Made by a program: the position numbers and the translations under genes. Positions 17,045-25,337 of a stretch of DNA of 64,000 nucleotides are shown piece by piece. Positions within the stretch are counted from its first letter, which is position 1, and each line of letters opens with the position of its first letter. The DNA comes from Aquimonas sp046318115 (GTDB taxonomy: Bacteria; Pseudomonadota; Gammaproteobacteria; Xanthomonadales; Xanthomonadaceae). The notes under the pieces were generated by a model. The model made no database searches, was not told the DNA's origin, and saw nothing but the letters and a program-made list of their open reading frames with translations. The DNA is taken from contig JBKCVA010000059.1 in NCBI GenBank assembly GCA_046318115.1, positions 1-64,000 of the forward strand. The letters are read 5' to 3'.

Positions 17045-18819
17045 TCCCCACCTCCTGCAGCCGCAGGCGCGGCCGGGTGTGTCACTGGCAGCGCCGCCTG
17101 CATCGGCGTCGCCCCCGGCAGATGGAAGCCGTGACAGCCGGTGCAGGCGAGCTGCACGTTCTGGATGCCGCGCTCTTCGCTGTGGCAGTCGAGGCAGGTG
17201 TCGATGGCCGGCATCAGCACGTCGCTGCTGGCACCTGATACGGCGGCCGCGTGGCAATCCAGACAGGTGGCGTCGTCCTGCGCCAAGGTGTCGCGACGCG
17301 TGAGGTGGGCGACGTGGTCGAAGCGCGCCATCGGGTGGAAGTCCGCCACCAGCTTGACCGGCAGGATCTGCCAGCGCTCGTAGACGCTGCGCTCGGGATG
17401 CACGGTGACTTCGTGGCAGGTGACGCAGCCCGAGCGGGTGAACTGGTTGTGGGCCTCGATCTCGGCGCGCGCGCGTCCGCACGCAAGGATGCCCTCGGGG
17501 CAGGGATCGCGCTCGGCCAGGGCCGGGCGGCGACGGTTGCGCTGGCCGACCTCGATGGTCTTGGCGGTGTCCGCGAACTGGCGGATGTAGTGCTCCTCCA
17601 GCGCCAGCACGGCCGCGCGCACCGCCGCATGCGGCAGCTGGCGCTCGGGCTCGTCTTCGTCGAAGCCCAGGCCATGGCAGCTGCGGCAGCTGTTCTCCAT
17701 GGTGATCGGCTCGAAGTGCTCGCCGTCGACGTTCAAGCGGTGGCAGTCGACGCAGCCCAGGGCGCGGTCGCCCTCGCCGCGCACGTAGACGCGCTTGGGA
17801 TCGAGGTGAACATCGTGCGGGAACTTCAGGTTCGAGCTCTCGCGCGGCGGCAGCGCGGGCTCGGAGCGGATGCGCTCGGTCGACCAGGTCGAGGCCGCGG
17901 CGTCGAAGCGCAGCAGGCTCAAGCGGAACGACGGGTGTGCATCGGCCCGGAACGCTGTCACCGCCTGCGCGAAGGCCTGCTCCGCGCGGGCCATGCCGCG
18001 GTGCGTGGCGACCTCGGGCAAGGCTTGATGGCAATCCACGCAGAGGGCGGTGTCCTCGCGCACCAGCATCGCGGGCTCGTTGTGCTCCTTGTGGCAGCCG
18101 GCACAGTGGGCGTCTTCGAGTTTCGGCACGGTCAGTGCGGCCAGATCGACATGGCCGGGCAGGTTCGTATGGCAGTCGAGGCAGCCGCGGTCGGGCGTGG
18201 TCTCGAACAGGCGCAGGTGGCAGGCATTGCAGTCGACGTCGATTTCCAGCGTGTGGTGCGCATTGGCCAGAGGCCCGCTCGACCACACCGCATCCGACAG
18301 CAGGGGCGCATGCGCGCGCAGCCAGCCGCCCAGGGCCGGGTTGAAGTAGCCCGCCAGCGGCAGCGCCAGCAGCACAAGGGCGAACAGCGCCGAGGCCCAG
18401 GCCAGTCGGCGCATCGGCAGGCGGGTCTGCTTGAGTTCGATCTGGAAATGCGTGGCCGGCCCAAAGGCCTGGTCCTGCTCGACCTGGGTGAGCTGCAGGG
18501 CGCCATTGAAGCCCGCGGGCGGCTCGATGACCCGCAGCTGCTGGGCGCCGATGTCGATCGACTCGCCGGGGCTGAGCACCACACGCTGCAGGCTTTCACC
18601 CTCGCGCTGCAACCGCGACGCGCCCACACAGCGCAAGGAAAAGCGACCGCCGCCCAGCGGCTTGATCGTCAGGTGCCGGGCCGCGATCGACGGATCATGC
18701 AGGGGCAGGGTCTGGTCATTGCGGTGGCCGAGCGTGATCAGACCGCCCTCATGGCTGGCCTCGACGAGGGTCTCGGCGCCCTTGCGATCGCGGTATACCC
18801 GGCGCAGCAGGATCAGCAC
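17041..18819 (-). CDS. FHA domain - transmembrane - decaheme cytochrome c fusion
   Basis: The protein has 592 residues. The N-terminal ~115 residues form a degenerate FHA fold (LGHRN in place of the usual GR, then IAARHLTI). One transmembrane helix follows at about 139-158 (RRLAWASALFALVLLAL). From residue 197 to about 570 there are ten CXXCH haem motifs (CNACH, CLDCH, CAGCH, CVDCH twice, CRSCH, CVTCH, CLDCH twice, CTGCH). Positive-inside reasoning puts the FHA domain in the cytoplasm and the haems in the periplasm. The protein would thus link a phosphorylation-reading domain to a periplasmic electron wire. It begins 6 nt after the membrane-protein gene and overlaps the next gene by 4 nt (ATGA). 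The missing FHA arginine makes phosphothreonine binding uncertain. Confidence 0.9.
   Translation of the reverse strand: MLILLRRVYRDRKGAETLVEASHEGGLITLGHRNDQTLPLHDPSIAARHLTIKPLGGGRFSLRCVGASRLQREGESLQRVVLSPGESIDIGAQQLRVIEPPAGFNGALQLTQVEQDQAFGPATHFQIELKQTRLPMRRLAWASALFALVLLALPLAGYFNPALGGWLRAHAPLLSDAVWSSGPLANAHHTLEIDVDCNACHLRLFETTPDRGCLDCHTNLPGHVDLAALTVPKLEDAHCAGCHKEHNEPAMLVREDTALCVDCHQALPEVATHRGMARAEQAFAQAVTAFRADAHPSFRLSLLRFDAAASTWSTERIRSEPALPPRESSNLKFPHDVHLDPKRVYVRGEGDRALGCVDCHRLNVDGEHFEPITMENSCRSCHGLGFDEDEPERQLPHAAVRAAVLALEEHYIRQFADTAKTIEVGQRNRRRPALAERDPCPEGILACGRARAEIEAHNQFTRSGCVTCHEVTVHPERSVYERWQILPVKLVADFHPMARFDHVAHLTRRDTLAQDDATCLDCHAAAVSGASSDVLMPAIDTCLDCHSEERGIQNVQLACTGCHGFHLPGATPMQAALPVTHPAAPAAAGGGE
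17050..17055 (-). promoter_or_regulatory. Perfect Shine-Dalgarno GGAGGT deciding the upstream start
   Basis: GGAGGT lies 5 nt before the ATG at 17044. This is the strongest reason to think that translation begins before the 144-bp repeat array rather than after it. Confidence 0.75.
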
Positions 18820-18825
18820 GGCGGC

Positions 18826-19719
18826 CTACCAGTACAGAAAAACGACGAGGATGTGCACCAGCAGCGCCGCGATCAGGCCGATGGTGAGCGGGATATGCAG
18901 GTACAGCCACAGCTGCAGTCGCGCCTGCAGGGCCACGCTGACGCGCAGCACCGCCAGCGCACGCGCGCGCTGCGCTGCAAGGCCCAGCAGGCCTTGAAGC
19001 GCAGCCGCCTCATCACGCTTGCGCGCCTGCGGGACGCGAGCAGCGAGGTAGTCCAGCAACGGCTGCTGGAAGCGGTTGGAACAGGTGCGCGAGCCCGCCG
19101 GCTGCACGGTGGGATCGAGCATGCGCGAGTGATCGCGACCGAGCACCTGGGCCAGCACGCCGCCGCCCAGCGTGGTGCGGTCGATCGCGCTTTCGACCAC
19201 AGCCAGCGTGGTGGCATCGGCCTGCTGGGCGGCGCGGCGCATTTCGTCGTCGATGCGGTTGAGCGCGGTCAGCCAGTCCTCGCGGCGGCGCCCGGCATGC
19301 ACCTCCGCGAGACGCCGCGGCAGGCGCAGATAGGCGTAGAGGCCATAGACCCCGCTGGCAATCACCACGCACATCAGCACGTAAGCCAGGCTGTGCACAT
19401 TCCAGCCGATCTGGAACGCACTGTGCAGCGTCGCCACCACCACCAGCGCCAAGCCGAACATCACGTGTGCGGCGACCCAGCTCTGCACTGAACCAAGCGT
19501 GCTGCGGTAGCTGCGCTTGCGCAGCCCAAGCAGGGCCAGCCACAGGATCAGCAGGGCACCAACGGTGCCGAGCACATAGCCCTGCCAACTGCCGCCGTTC
19601 GGCGGCAGGCTTGCCGGCTGGGACACGTACAGTGCGATCGCGGCGACGCACAGGACGCTCGCCCAGGCCGCGTAGCGTCGCGCTTGAGACCCGAGAAAAC
19701 TGGCGCTGGACTCAGCCAT
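18826..19719 (-). CDS. Five-helix membrane protein, probable b-type cytochrome subunit
   Basis: This is a 297-residue integral membrane protein. Helices are visible at the N-terminus (YAAWASVLCVAAIALYV; VLGTVGALLILWLALL; WVAAHVMFGLALVVVATLH; VHSLAYVLMCVVIASGVYG). After a ~120-residue soluble region there is a C-terminal helix (LHIPLTIGLIAALLVHILVVF). Histidines sit near the ends of the third, fourth and last helices, as expected for bis-His haem b ligation in ferric-reductase-like or quinol-oxidising membrane cytochromes. I do not recognise the exact family. Its start overlaps the end of the flavoprotein/ferredoxin gene by 8 nt, and the FHA-decaheme gene follows 6 nt later. That places it between the cytoplasmic redox protein and the periplasmic cytochromes. 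Confidence 0.75.
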   Translation of the reverse strand: MAESSASFLGSQARRYAAWASVLCVAAIALYVSQPASLPPNGGSWQGYVLGTVGALLILWLALLGLRKRSYRSTLGSVQSWVAAHVMFGLALVVVATLHSAFQIGWNVHSLAYVLMCVVIASGVYGLYAYLRLPRRLAEVHAGRRREDWLTALNRIDDEMRRAAQQADATTLAVVESAIDRTTLGGGVLAQVLGRDHSRMLDPTVQPAGSRTCSNRFQQPLLDYLAARVPQARKRDEAAALQGLLGLAAQRARALAVLRVSVALQARLQLWLYLHIPLTIGLIAALLVHILVVFLYW

Positions 19720-22339
19720 GCAGGCGCTTCTCGACCAGTGCGGCAAAGCCCGCGGGTGAGGTACGAACCGCGGCCCCGGTGGGGCAAGCGCGCACGCAGG
19801 CGGGGCCACCATCGATGCCTTGGCAGGCGTCGCATTTGACCGCCTTCCTGCCGGCGGCCTTGTCCGGCGCGGCCCCCTTGTCCTCGCCCGGCCCGTGCCC
19901 CGTGGCGAACAGCAGCCAGCTGAGCAGGCCGGGCTTCTCGGGGGCTGCGTACTCCATGCGGATCACGCCGTAGGGGCAGTGGGTCTGGCAGTTGCCGCAG
20001 CCGATGCAGCGATCATCGATGAAGACCTCGCCGCCGATCGCGCGGTGGATCGAATCGGTCGGGCAGTCCTTCATGCAGTGCGGGTGCTCGCAGTGCCGGC
20101 AGGAGATCGGCACCTGCACCGCCGCATGCGAGCGCCCACGGTGGCGATCCAAGCGCGACAGCCCGCCGTGGGTTTCGGCGCAGGCCTTCTCGCAGTTGTC
20201 GCAGCCCACGCACAGCGACTCGTCGATCAGCAGGGCATTGGTCGCCTCGCCGAGGCCTTCGGCCATCAGGAAGGACACCAGCTCGCCGCCCTCGGGCAGC
20301 GCTTCCAGCACCGAGAAGTTGCGCAGCTGCTGGCTGGTCGCCGACTGCAGGGCGCCGACCCGCTGCGGATCTTTCTTGAGCAGCTCCAGAAACTCGGCGC
20401 GGCCGAGCTGGATGGTCTCGGTGCGCACCGCCGCGCGCGCGGTCTCGCGGCGCAGCGGATCGCCCATCAAGGCCATCTGTCCGCAGAGCTGGCCGCTCTG
20501 TGCATGCCCAACCAGGCCGCCGCCGCGGGTCAGCGCGATGGTGCCGCTGCGCACCAGATGCAGGCAGTCGCCGCCCTCGCCTTCGCTGTAAAGCAGCTCG
20601 CCGGCGGCGAAGCTGCGCACCTTGGCGGCCTGCGCGATCGAGCGCAGTTCGGCCACCGGCAAGGAAGGCGCGAACTGGCCCTGCAGGGCGCGCACGATGA
20701 AGATCCAGTCGACGCCGGCACGTACTTCGTCGTTCGAGTTCAGCAACTTCACCATCGTGCGTCGAGGCGTCTCGATCAGGAGGGTGTCGGCACCGATGAA
20801 GGCGTCGCCGCTGCGCGGCCGCCCGGAGATCAGGCTCATCTCGCCGAAGAACTGGCCCGGTTTGAGGGTCAGCTCGTCGCTGCTGCCGGCATGGCGGAGA
20901 CGCACCTCGCCCTCCAGCACGGTGTAGAAACCATTGCTGTAGTCGCCGCTGCGGAACAGCACGCTGCCGGCTTCCAGCACTTCGGTGGCGCGCGGCTCCG
21001 GCGGCTCGGCGAGATCGCTTTCGCCCGGCGTCTCGCCGGCGCGGCGCATCTGTTCCAGCTGGGCCTCGCGCCGGGCGCGCTGTTCGGCACGGCGCGCAGC
21101 CACGCCCTTGTCCACCTGTGCGCGCGCCGCACGCACGCTGTCGACGTCGCCAAAACTGACAATCAGACGGCTCTCGATCAGCAGCTCGCGGAAGGCCAGC
21201 GCGTTCATGCGCCGGAACATCGGTACCCGCTGCTGGTAGAGGGTGAGGATCTCTTCGACCTCGGCCACATAGGGCAGGCCCGCGAACTGCAGGGCGAGCA
21301 GCACATGGTCGACCGGGCGCACGGCGCGGCCGAGGATGCTGTCGACCACGTCCTGGCCCTGGTTCATGGCCTGCTTGATCAGCGGAAAGCCGGCCAGCGA
21401 GCCGATCACGTACAGGCCCGGCACGCTGCTCTGGTACTGCGCGTCCAGCGTCGGCAGGGCGTCGGGGCGCTCGCTGGGAAAAGCGATGCCGCAGGCTTCG
21501 AGGAACTTGCGTGGCGGCGTGCCACCCAGCCGCGCCAGCACCTTGTGGCAGGCGATGCGGCGCTGGCCCTCGGGCGTGTTCAACACGATCGCGCCGAGGC
21601 CGTCCGCGCCGGCGGGCTCGATGCGCTCGGCAGTGGCGCGGTAGTGGCAATGGAAATCCAGACTGCGGTCGTTGATCGCGCGCAGCACCGCGTTGAGGTT
21701 GCCCTCCTTGGCGCGCGAAAACTCCTCGCGGCGGTTGACGATGTGCACGGCGTTGTGACGCGACAGCCCCAGCGCATTCTCGATCGCCGAATCGCCCGCG
21801 CCGACCACCACGAGGGTCTCGCCGCGCCAGGCTTCGGGATCATCCAGCTGGTAGTGGACCAGCCCGCAGTCCTCGCCCGGCGCACCGATACGGTTGGGCT
21901 GTCCTTCGAGGCCGATCGCCAGCACCACATGTTCGGCGCCAACCGTGCTGCCGTCTTTCAAGCGGATCTCGAAGGCGCCGCGTTGGCCGTGGATGGCCGT
22001 CACTTCGGCCCGGTAGCGCACGTGGATGCCCAGGCGCTCGATGCCCTGCGCCCAAGCCGCCAGCACGGCCTCGCGCGTGCCCGCGCGGAAGCGCAGGGGG
22101 CTGCGCAGGTCGAGAAAGCCGGGCTCGGCCATCACGAACTTGCCCTTCTGGTAGCGCTGAATGGTGCGCGCGTGCGCGTCTGACGCCTCCAGCAGGACAT
22201 GGCTGGGCGGTTGACCGGGCCTCTCGGCGGCGTCGATTTCAGCCGCGCGCGCAGCCGCGCTCAGTCCCGCCGGACCGGAGCCGATGATGACGATGCGATA
22301 GCTGGCGTGCGGGTGGCCCGGTCCGGGTTCACCATTCAT
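19712..22339 (-). CDS. Fusion of flavoprotein reductase, two cNMP-binding domains and four-cluster ferredoxin
   Basis: The protein has 875 residues and no signal peptide, so it is cytoplasmic. Residues ~11-320 form a two-dinucleotide-fold flavoprotein of the thioredoxin-reductase/ferredoxin-NADP reductase type: GSGPAG for FAD and VVVGAGDSA for NAD(P)H. The TrxR CXXC pair is absent. Two CRP-like cyclic-nucleotide-binding folds follow, about 430-545 (FGEMSLISGRPRSG, a good phosphate-binding cassette) and 560-670 (degenerate, CGQMALMGDP). Residues ~705-855 carry four [4Fe-4S] motifs (CVGCDNCEKAC; CRHCEHPHCMKDCP; CIGCGNCQTHCP; CDACQGIDGGPACVRACP), like DmsB/HybA electron-transfer subunits. It is the first gene of the cytochrome operon and is probably the electron entry or exit on the cytoplasmic side, gated by a nucleotide. 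The start at 22339 was preferred over 22378 because the family starts shortly before the FAD motif. Confidence 0.88.
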   Translation of the reverse strand: MNGEPGPGHPHASYRIVIIGSGPAGLSAAARAAEIDAAERPGQPPSHVLLEASDAHARTIQRYQKGKFVMAEPGFLDLRSPLRFRAGTREAVLAAWAQGIERLGIHVRYRAEVTAIHGQRGAFEIRLKDGSTVGAEHVVLAIGLEGQPNRIGAPGEDCGLVHYQLDDPEAWRGETLVVVGAGDSAIENALGLSRHNAVHIVNRREEFSRAKEGNLNAVLRAINDRSLDFHCHYRATAERIEPAGADGLGAIVLNTPEGQRRIACHKVLARLGGTPPRKFLEACGIAFPSERPDALPTLDAQYQSSVPGLYVIGSLAGFPLIKQAMNQGQDVVDSILGRAVRPVDHVLLALQFAGLPYVAEVEEILTLYQQRVPMFRRMNALAFRELLIESRLIVSFGDVDSVRAARAQVDKGVAARRAEQRARREAQLEQMRRAGETPGESDLAEPPEPRATEVLEAGSVLFRSGDYSNGFYTVLEGEVRLRHAGSSDELTLKPGQFFGEMSLISGRPRSGDAFIGADTLLIETPRRTMVKLLNSNDEVRAGVDWIFIVRALQGQFAPSLPVAELRSIAQAAKVRSFAAGELLYSEGEGGDCLHLVRSGTIALTRGGGLVGHAQSGQLCGQMALMGDPLRRETARAAVRTETIQLGRAEFLELLKKDPQRVGALQSATSQQLRNFSVLEALPEGGELVSFLMAEGLGEATNALLIDESLCVGCDNCEKACAETHGGLSRLDRHRGRSHAAVQVPISCRHCEHPHCMKDCPTDSIHRAIGGEVFIDDRCIGCGNCQTHCPYGVIRMEYAAPEKPGLLSWLLFATGHGPGEDKGAAPDKAAGRKAVKCDACQGIDGGPACVRACPTGAAVRTSPAGFAALVEKRLHG

Positions 22340-22364
22340 CCGACACCCCCGTGACGGACGCGGC

Positions 22365-22378
22365 TTGCGTGAACGCAA
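22365..22378. promoter_or_regulatory. Dyad TTGCGTGAACGCAA at the head of the electron-transfer operon
   Basis: A perfect 6-bp dyad with a 2-nt centre fits the TTG(A/C)-N6-(T/G)CAA shape of FixK/FNR-class sites. It lies 26 nt before the first gene and overlaps the candidate -10 box, which would suit a repressor better than an activator. Confidence 0.4.
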
Positions 22379-22406
22379 AGTAGGCGCGGCGTGGAAGACA
22401 TGTCAA
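22377..22406 (-). promoter_or_regulatory. Candidate sigma70 promoter of the electron-transfer operon
   Basis: A perfect -35 TTGACA (22406-22401) is followed by an 18-nt spacer and a weak -10 TACTTT (22382-22377). The predicted start of transcription is about 30 nt before the ATG at 22339. The divergent cca gene begins at 22485. Confidence 0.45.
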
Positions 22407-22484
22407 CGCATTCCGCGCGGCGGTCGGTTCTTCCACACCAGCGCACGAAGCTGACACCGCAGGACAGGCTCGCCCCCCGCTACC

Positions 22485-23771
22485 ATGCCGGCCATGACAC
22501 GCTTTCCCGACCGCCCTGCCCCCGCACCGCCCAGGACCTATCTGGTCGGCGGCGCCGTCCGCGACCAGCTGCTCGACCTGCCCGTCGGCGACTGCGACTG
22601 GGTGGTGGTCGGCAGCTCCCCGGCGGCGATGGAAGCTCTGGGCTTCCGCGCGGTCGGCGCCGATTTCCCCGTGTTCCTGCACCCCGTCACCGGCGAGGAG
22701 TACGCGCTGGCGCGCACCGAGCGCAAATCCGGGCGCGGCTACCGCGGCTTCGTCGTCGATGCCGACCCCTCGGTCACGCTGGACGAGGACCTGCAGCGCC
22801 GCGACCTCACGATCAACGCCATCGCGCTGGCGCCCGACGGTCGCCTGATCGACCCCTGGGGCGGCCGCGCGGACATCGAAGCGCGCGTGCTGCGCCATGT
22901 GTCGCCCGCCTTCGCCGAAGACCCGGTGCGGATACTGCGAGTGGCGCGCTTCGCCGCGCGCTTCGCACCCTTGGGCTTCCACGTCGCCGACGAGACGCTG
23001 GCGCTGATGCGTCAGATGGTCGATGCAGGCGAGGTCGACCATCTGGTGCCGGAGCGCGTCTGGAAGGAGCTGTCGCGCGCCCTCGCCGAGCCCGCGCCGC
23101 AGGCGATGCTGCGCGTGCTGCGCGAATGCGGCGCGCTGGCCCGGCTGCTGCCTGAAGTCGATGCCCTGTACGGCGTGCCGCAGCGCCCGGAGTACCACCC
23201 GGAAGTCGACACCGGCCTGCACATTGAGCTCTGCCTGGAGCAGTCCGCCCGATTCAAGAAGGGCGATGCGCAGATCACTTTCGCCGTGCTGGTGCACGAC
23301 CTCGGCAAGGCGCTGACGCCCGGCGATGAACTGCCCAAACACATCGCCCACGAGCAGCGCGGGCTTGAGCCGATCCGCGCCGTGTGCGAACGGCTGCGCG
23401 TCCCCTCCGACGCCCGCGACCTCGCCCTGCACGCCTGCCGCGAGCACTTGAATGTGCATCGTCTGCACGAGATGCGCGCCGCCAGCATCGAGGCCCTGAT
23501 CCAGCGCTGCGACGGCTACCGTCGACCCGAACGCATCGCCCAGATCGGCTGGGTCTGCGAGATCGACAAGCGTGGCCGCGCCGGCCTTGCCGACCAGCCC
23601 TACCCCAATCGCGAACTGCTCGAACGCTGCCACCGCGCCGCACTGACCGTGCAGGCGCGTGACCTCGACCTGTCAGGGCTCAAGGGCCCCGAGGTGGGCG
23701 AGGCGCTGAAGCGCGCGCGCATCGAAGCGGTGAAGCAGGAATTGGGGATTGGGGATCAGGGATTGGGCTAG
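22485..23771 (+). CDS. cca: CCA-adding tRNA nucleotidyltransferase
   Basis: The 428-residue enzyme builds and repairs the 3' CCA end of tRNAs. The class II nucleotidyltransferase head is clear: YLVGGAVRDQLL, then the metal-binding DCDWVVVG, then RRDLTINAIA and the flexible RILRVARFAARF. A C-terminal HD region (VLVHDLGKAL, residues ~265-275) is typical of the multifunctional proteobacterial Cca. The last residues after EAVKQE (LGIGDQGLG) are not part of the family: they are the translation of a GGGGATT heptad repeat, which also supplies the TAG stop. ATG 22485 and ATG 22494 are both possible starts; no good SD is visible. The gene is divergent from the electron-transfer operon and convergent with the HD-GYP gene. 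Confidence 0.95.
   Translation: MPAMTRFPDRPAPAPPRTYLVGGAVRDQLLDLPVGDCDWVVVGSSPAAMEALGFRAVGADFPVFLHPVTGEEYALARTERKSGRGYRGFVVDADPSVTLDEDLQRRDLTINAIALAPDGRLIDPWGGRADIEARVLRHVSPAFAEDPVRILRVARFAARFAPLGFHVADETLALMRQMVDAGEVDHLVPERVWKELSRALAEPAPQAMLRVLRECGALARLLPEVDALYGVPQRPEYHPEVDTGLHIELCLEQSARFKKGDAQITFAVLVHDLGKALTPGDELPKHIAHEQRGLEPIRAVCERLRVPSDARDLALHACREHLNVHRLHEMRAASIEALIQRCDGYRRPERIAQIGWVCEIDKRGRAGLADQPYPNRELLERCHRAALTVQARDLDLSGLKGPEVGEALKRARIEAVKQELGIGDQGLG
23741..23767 (+). repeat. GGGGATT heptad array overlapping the end of cca
   Basis: Roughly four heptads (two exact GGGGATT, then GGGGATC and GGGATT variants) extend the cca reading frame before its stop. The inverted partner array is at 23888. 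Confidence 0.85.
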
Positions 23772-23887
23772 AGCAGCGCAACCCGGATCGCCCCTGACAG
23801 CGTTTGCACAGCGGCGACATGCTCAACCCTACGCGACGCCCTTCGATGGATGCACCGCCCTGGCCCTCGCTTCGGACAGCCTCGGCG

Positions 23888-23915
23888 AATCCCGAATCCC
23901 CAATCCCCAATCCCC
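23888..23915 (-). repeat. Inverted heptad array (AATCCCC)
   Basis: There are four consecutive heptads, AATCCCG then three AATCCCC. The minus strand therefore carries four G-runs and could form a G-quadruplex. The array lies directly before the stop of the HD-GYP gene in the convergent gap with cca. Confidence 0.9.
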
Positions 23916-23918
23916 GCT

Positions 23919-25298
23919 CTACCCCGGCATCCACAGCCGCTCAAGCTGCGGAAAGCACCAGGCTTCAGGCGACTCGATACCGGCGATGCGATCGGCGCAG
24001 TTGGGCGAGGCCAAATCGAGGTCGCGGATGAACACCGGCTCGCGCTTCTTGGCGTTGTAGAAGATCCGCACCTTCGGGGTGAGCAGGGAGTCGTCGTTCT
24101 GCTCGGTGACTACCGCCAGAAGGTCGGACTGGAGGCGCACCAGCGCGCCGACGGGATAGATGCCGATCGACTTGACGAAGGCATTGAACACCTGCGGATC
24201 GAAGTGGCCCTTCCAGGCGGCCATGCGGCGCACCGATTCGGCCGGGCTCCAGGCCTTCTTGTACGGGCGGTTGGAGCTGATCGCGTCGTAGACATCACAG
24301 ACTGCGCCCATGCGCGACAGCAGCTCGATGCCCTCACCCGCCTGACCGTGCGGATAGCCGGTGCCGTCAAACTTCTCATGGTGGTGCAGGGCGATTTCCA
24401 GCGCGGCCGCCGAAGCACCTCCGCCCTCCCTGAGCATCTCGTAGCCGCGCACCGGGTGCGCCTTCATGATCCGGAACTCGTCGTCGGTGAGTGCGCCCGG
24501 CTTGTTGAGCACCTGCAGCGGCATGGCCGCCTTGCCGATGTCGTGCAGCATTCCGCCGATGCCGGCCTCGCGGATCTGCTCGGCGGGCAGCCGCAGCTGG
24601 CGCGCCAGCGCGATCATCAGCGCACACACGGCAACCGAGTGCAGGTAGGTGTAGTCGTCGTGGCGCTTCAGACGCGCGACGCTGATCAAGGCATCGGGGT
24701 GTCGCGTCACCGAGGCGCTGATCTCCTCGACCAGAGGCTCGACCGCGGATGGACTGACGGCCCTGCCCATCCGGGCCTCGCTGAACAGCTCGACCATCTT
24801 GTCCTTGGCCGCCATGCAGAGCTTCTGCGCCGACTGCAGTTCGGCGTCCATCGCGCGCTGGGCGCGACGGGTGGCGGCCGGCGTGCCGGTAGAGGTCGGG
24901 GCCGCGACAGGCATTGCCTCGACCGGCGCGGATGGCGCTTCGGGGGCGAGCGGCTCCGGTTCGTCAGCGACGACGGGCTCGGGTGCCTCTTCGACAGCGT
25001 CGGGTCCGGGTTCGGGCTCGCTGTCGGGTTCGGGTACGGAGTGGGCGTCCACCGCCTCGGCAAGCGCGTCCTCAGTCTCGGCCCCGTCGTCCGACTCCGG
25101 GGGCGGCCAGTCGGGGCAGTCCAGGCCGCGCTCGCTGTCGATCAGGATTTCCGCCACGCCGCCACGGCGCAGCACGTCGACTTCCTGCGCGGTCAGCAGA
25201 AAGGAGTGCCGGACGAACACGGGATGGGTCCCGTCGCCGCCGAGGCGATGGAACCACATGCCCGGGCGGGCGAGACGGATGGGAATGGCCTTGATCAT
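23919..25298 (-). CDS. HD-GYP domain cyclic-di-GMP phosphodiesterase
   Basis: The protein has 459 residues and is cytoplasmic. The N-terminal ~75 residues match the DUF3391 domain that commonly precedes HD-GYP. A long acidic Pro/Glu/Ala-rich linker follows (about 80-150). The catalytic HD-GYP domain then has LHDIGK, the paired HHHEKFDGTGYP motif and SNRPYKKAW. All metal-binding residues look present, so hydrolysis of cyclic di-GMP to pGpG or GMP is expected. The start at 25298 (MIKAIPIRLARPGM) is chosen over 25331 because it is where the DUF3391 homology begins. The downstream neighbour cca is convergent. Cyclic-di-GMP turnover could bear on the surface adhesins in the window, but no direct link is visible. 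Confidence 0.92.
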   Translation of the reverse strand: MIKAIPIRLARPGMWFHRLGGDGTHPVFVRHSFLLTAQEVDVLRRGGVAEILIDSERGLDCPDWPPPESDDGAETEDALAEAVDAHSVPEPDSEPEPGPDAVEEAPEPVVADEPEPLAPEAPSAPVEAMPVAAPTSTGTPAATRRAQRAMDAELQSAQKLCMAAKDKMVELFSEARMGRAVSPSAVEPLVEEISASVTRHPDALISVARLKRHDDYTYLHSVAVCALMIALARQLRLPAEQIREAGIGGMLHDIGKAAMPLQVLNKPGALTDDEFRIMKAHPVRGYEMLREGGGASAAALEIALHHHEKFDGTGYPHGQAGEGIELLSRMGAVCDVYDAISSNRPYKKAWSPAESVRRMAAWKGHFDPQVFNAFVKSIGIYPVGALVRLQSDLLAVVTEQNDDSLLTPKVRIFYNAKKREPVFIRDLDLASPNCADRIAGIESPEAWCFPQLERLWMPG

Positions 25299-25337
25299 GG
25301 CCGGGCGGCGCACCTGGGGACAGGACAGCATCGGCCC

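Noticed and set aside
7026..22339. Calling the cluster mtrCAB, or a nitrite/tetrathionate reductase operon
   Set aside because: Haem counts and domain fusions do not match MtrA/B/C, and no NrfA, HAO or tetrathionate reductase signature is present. The analogy is in layout only.
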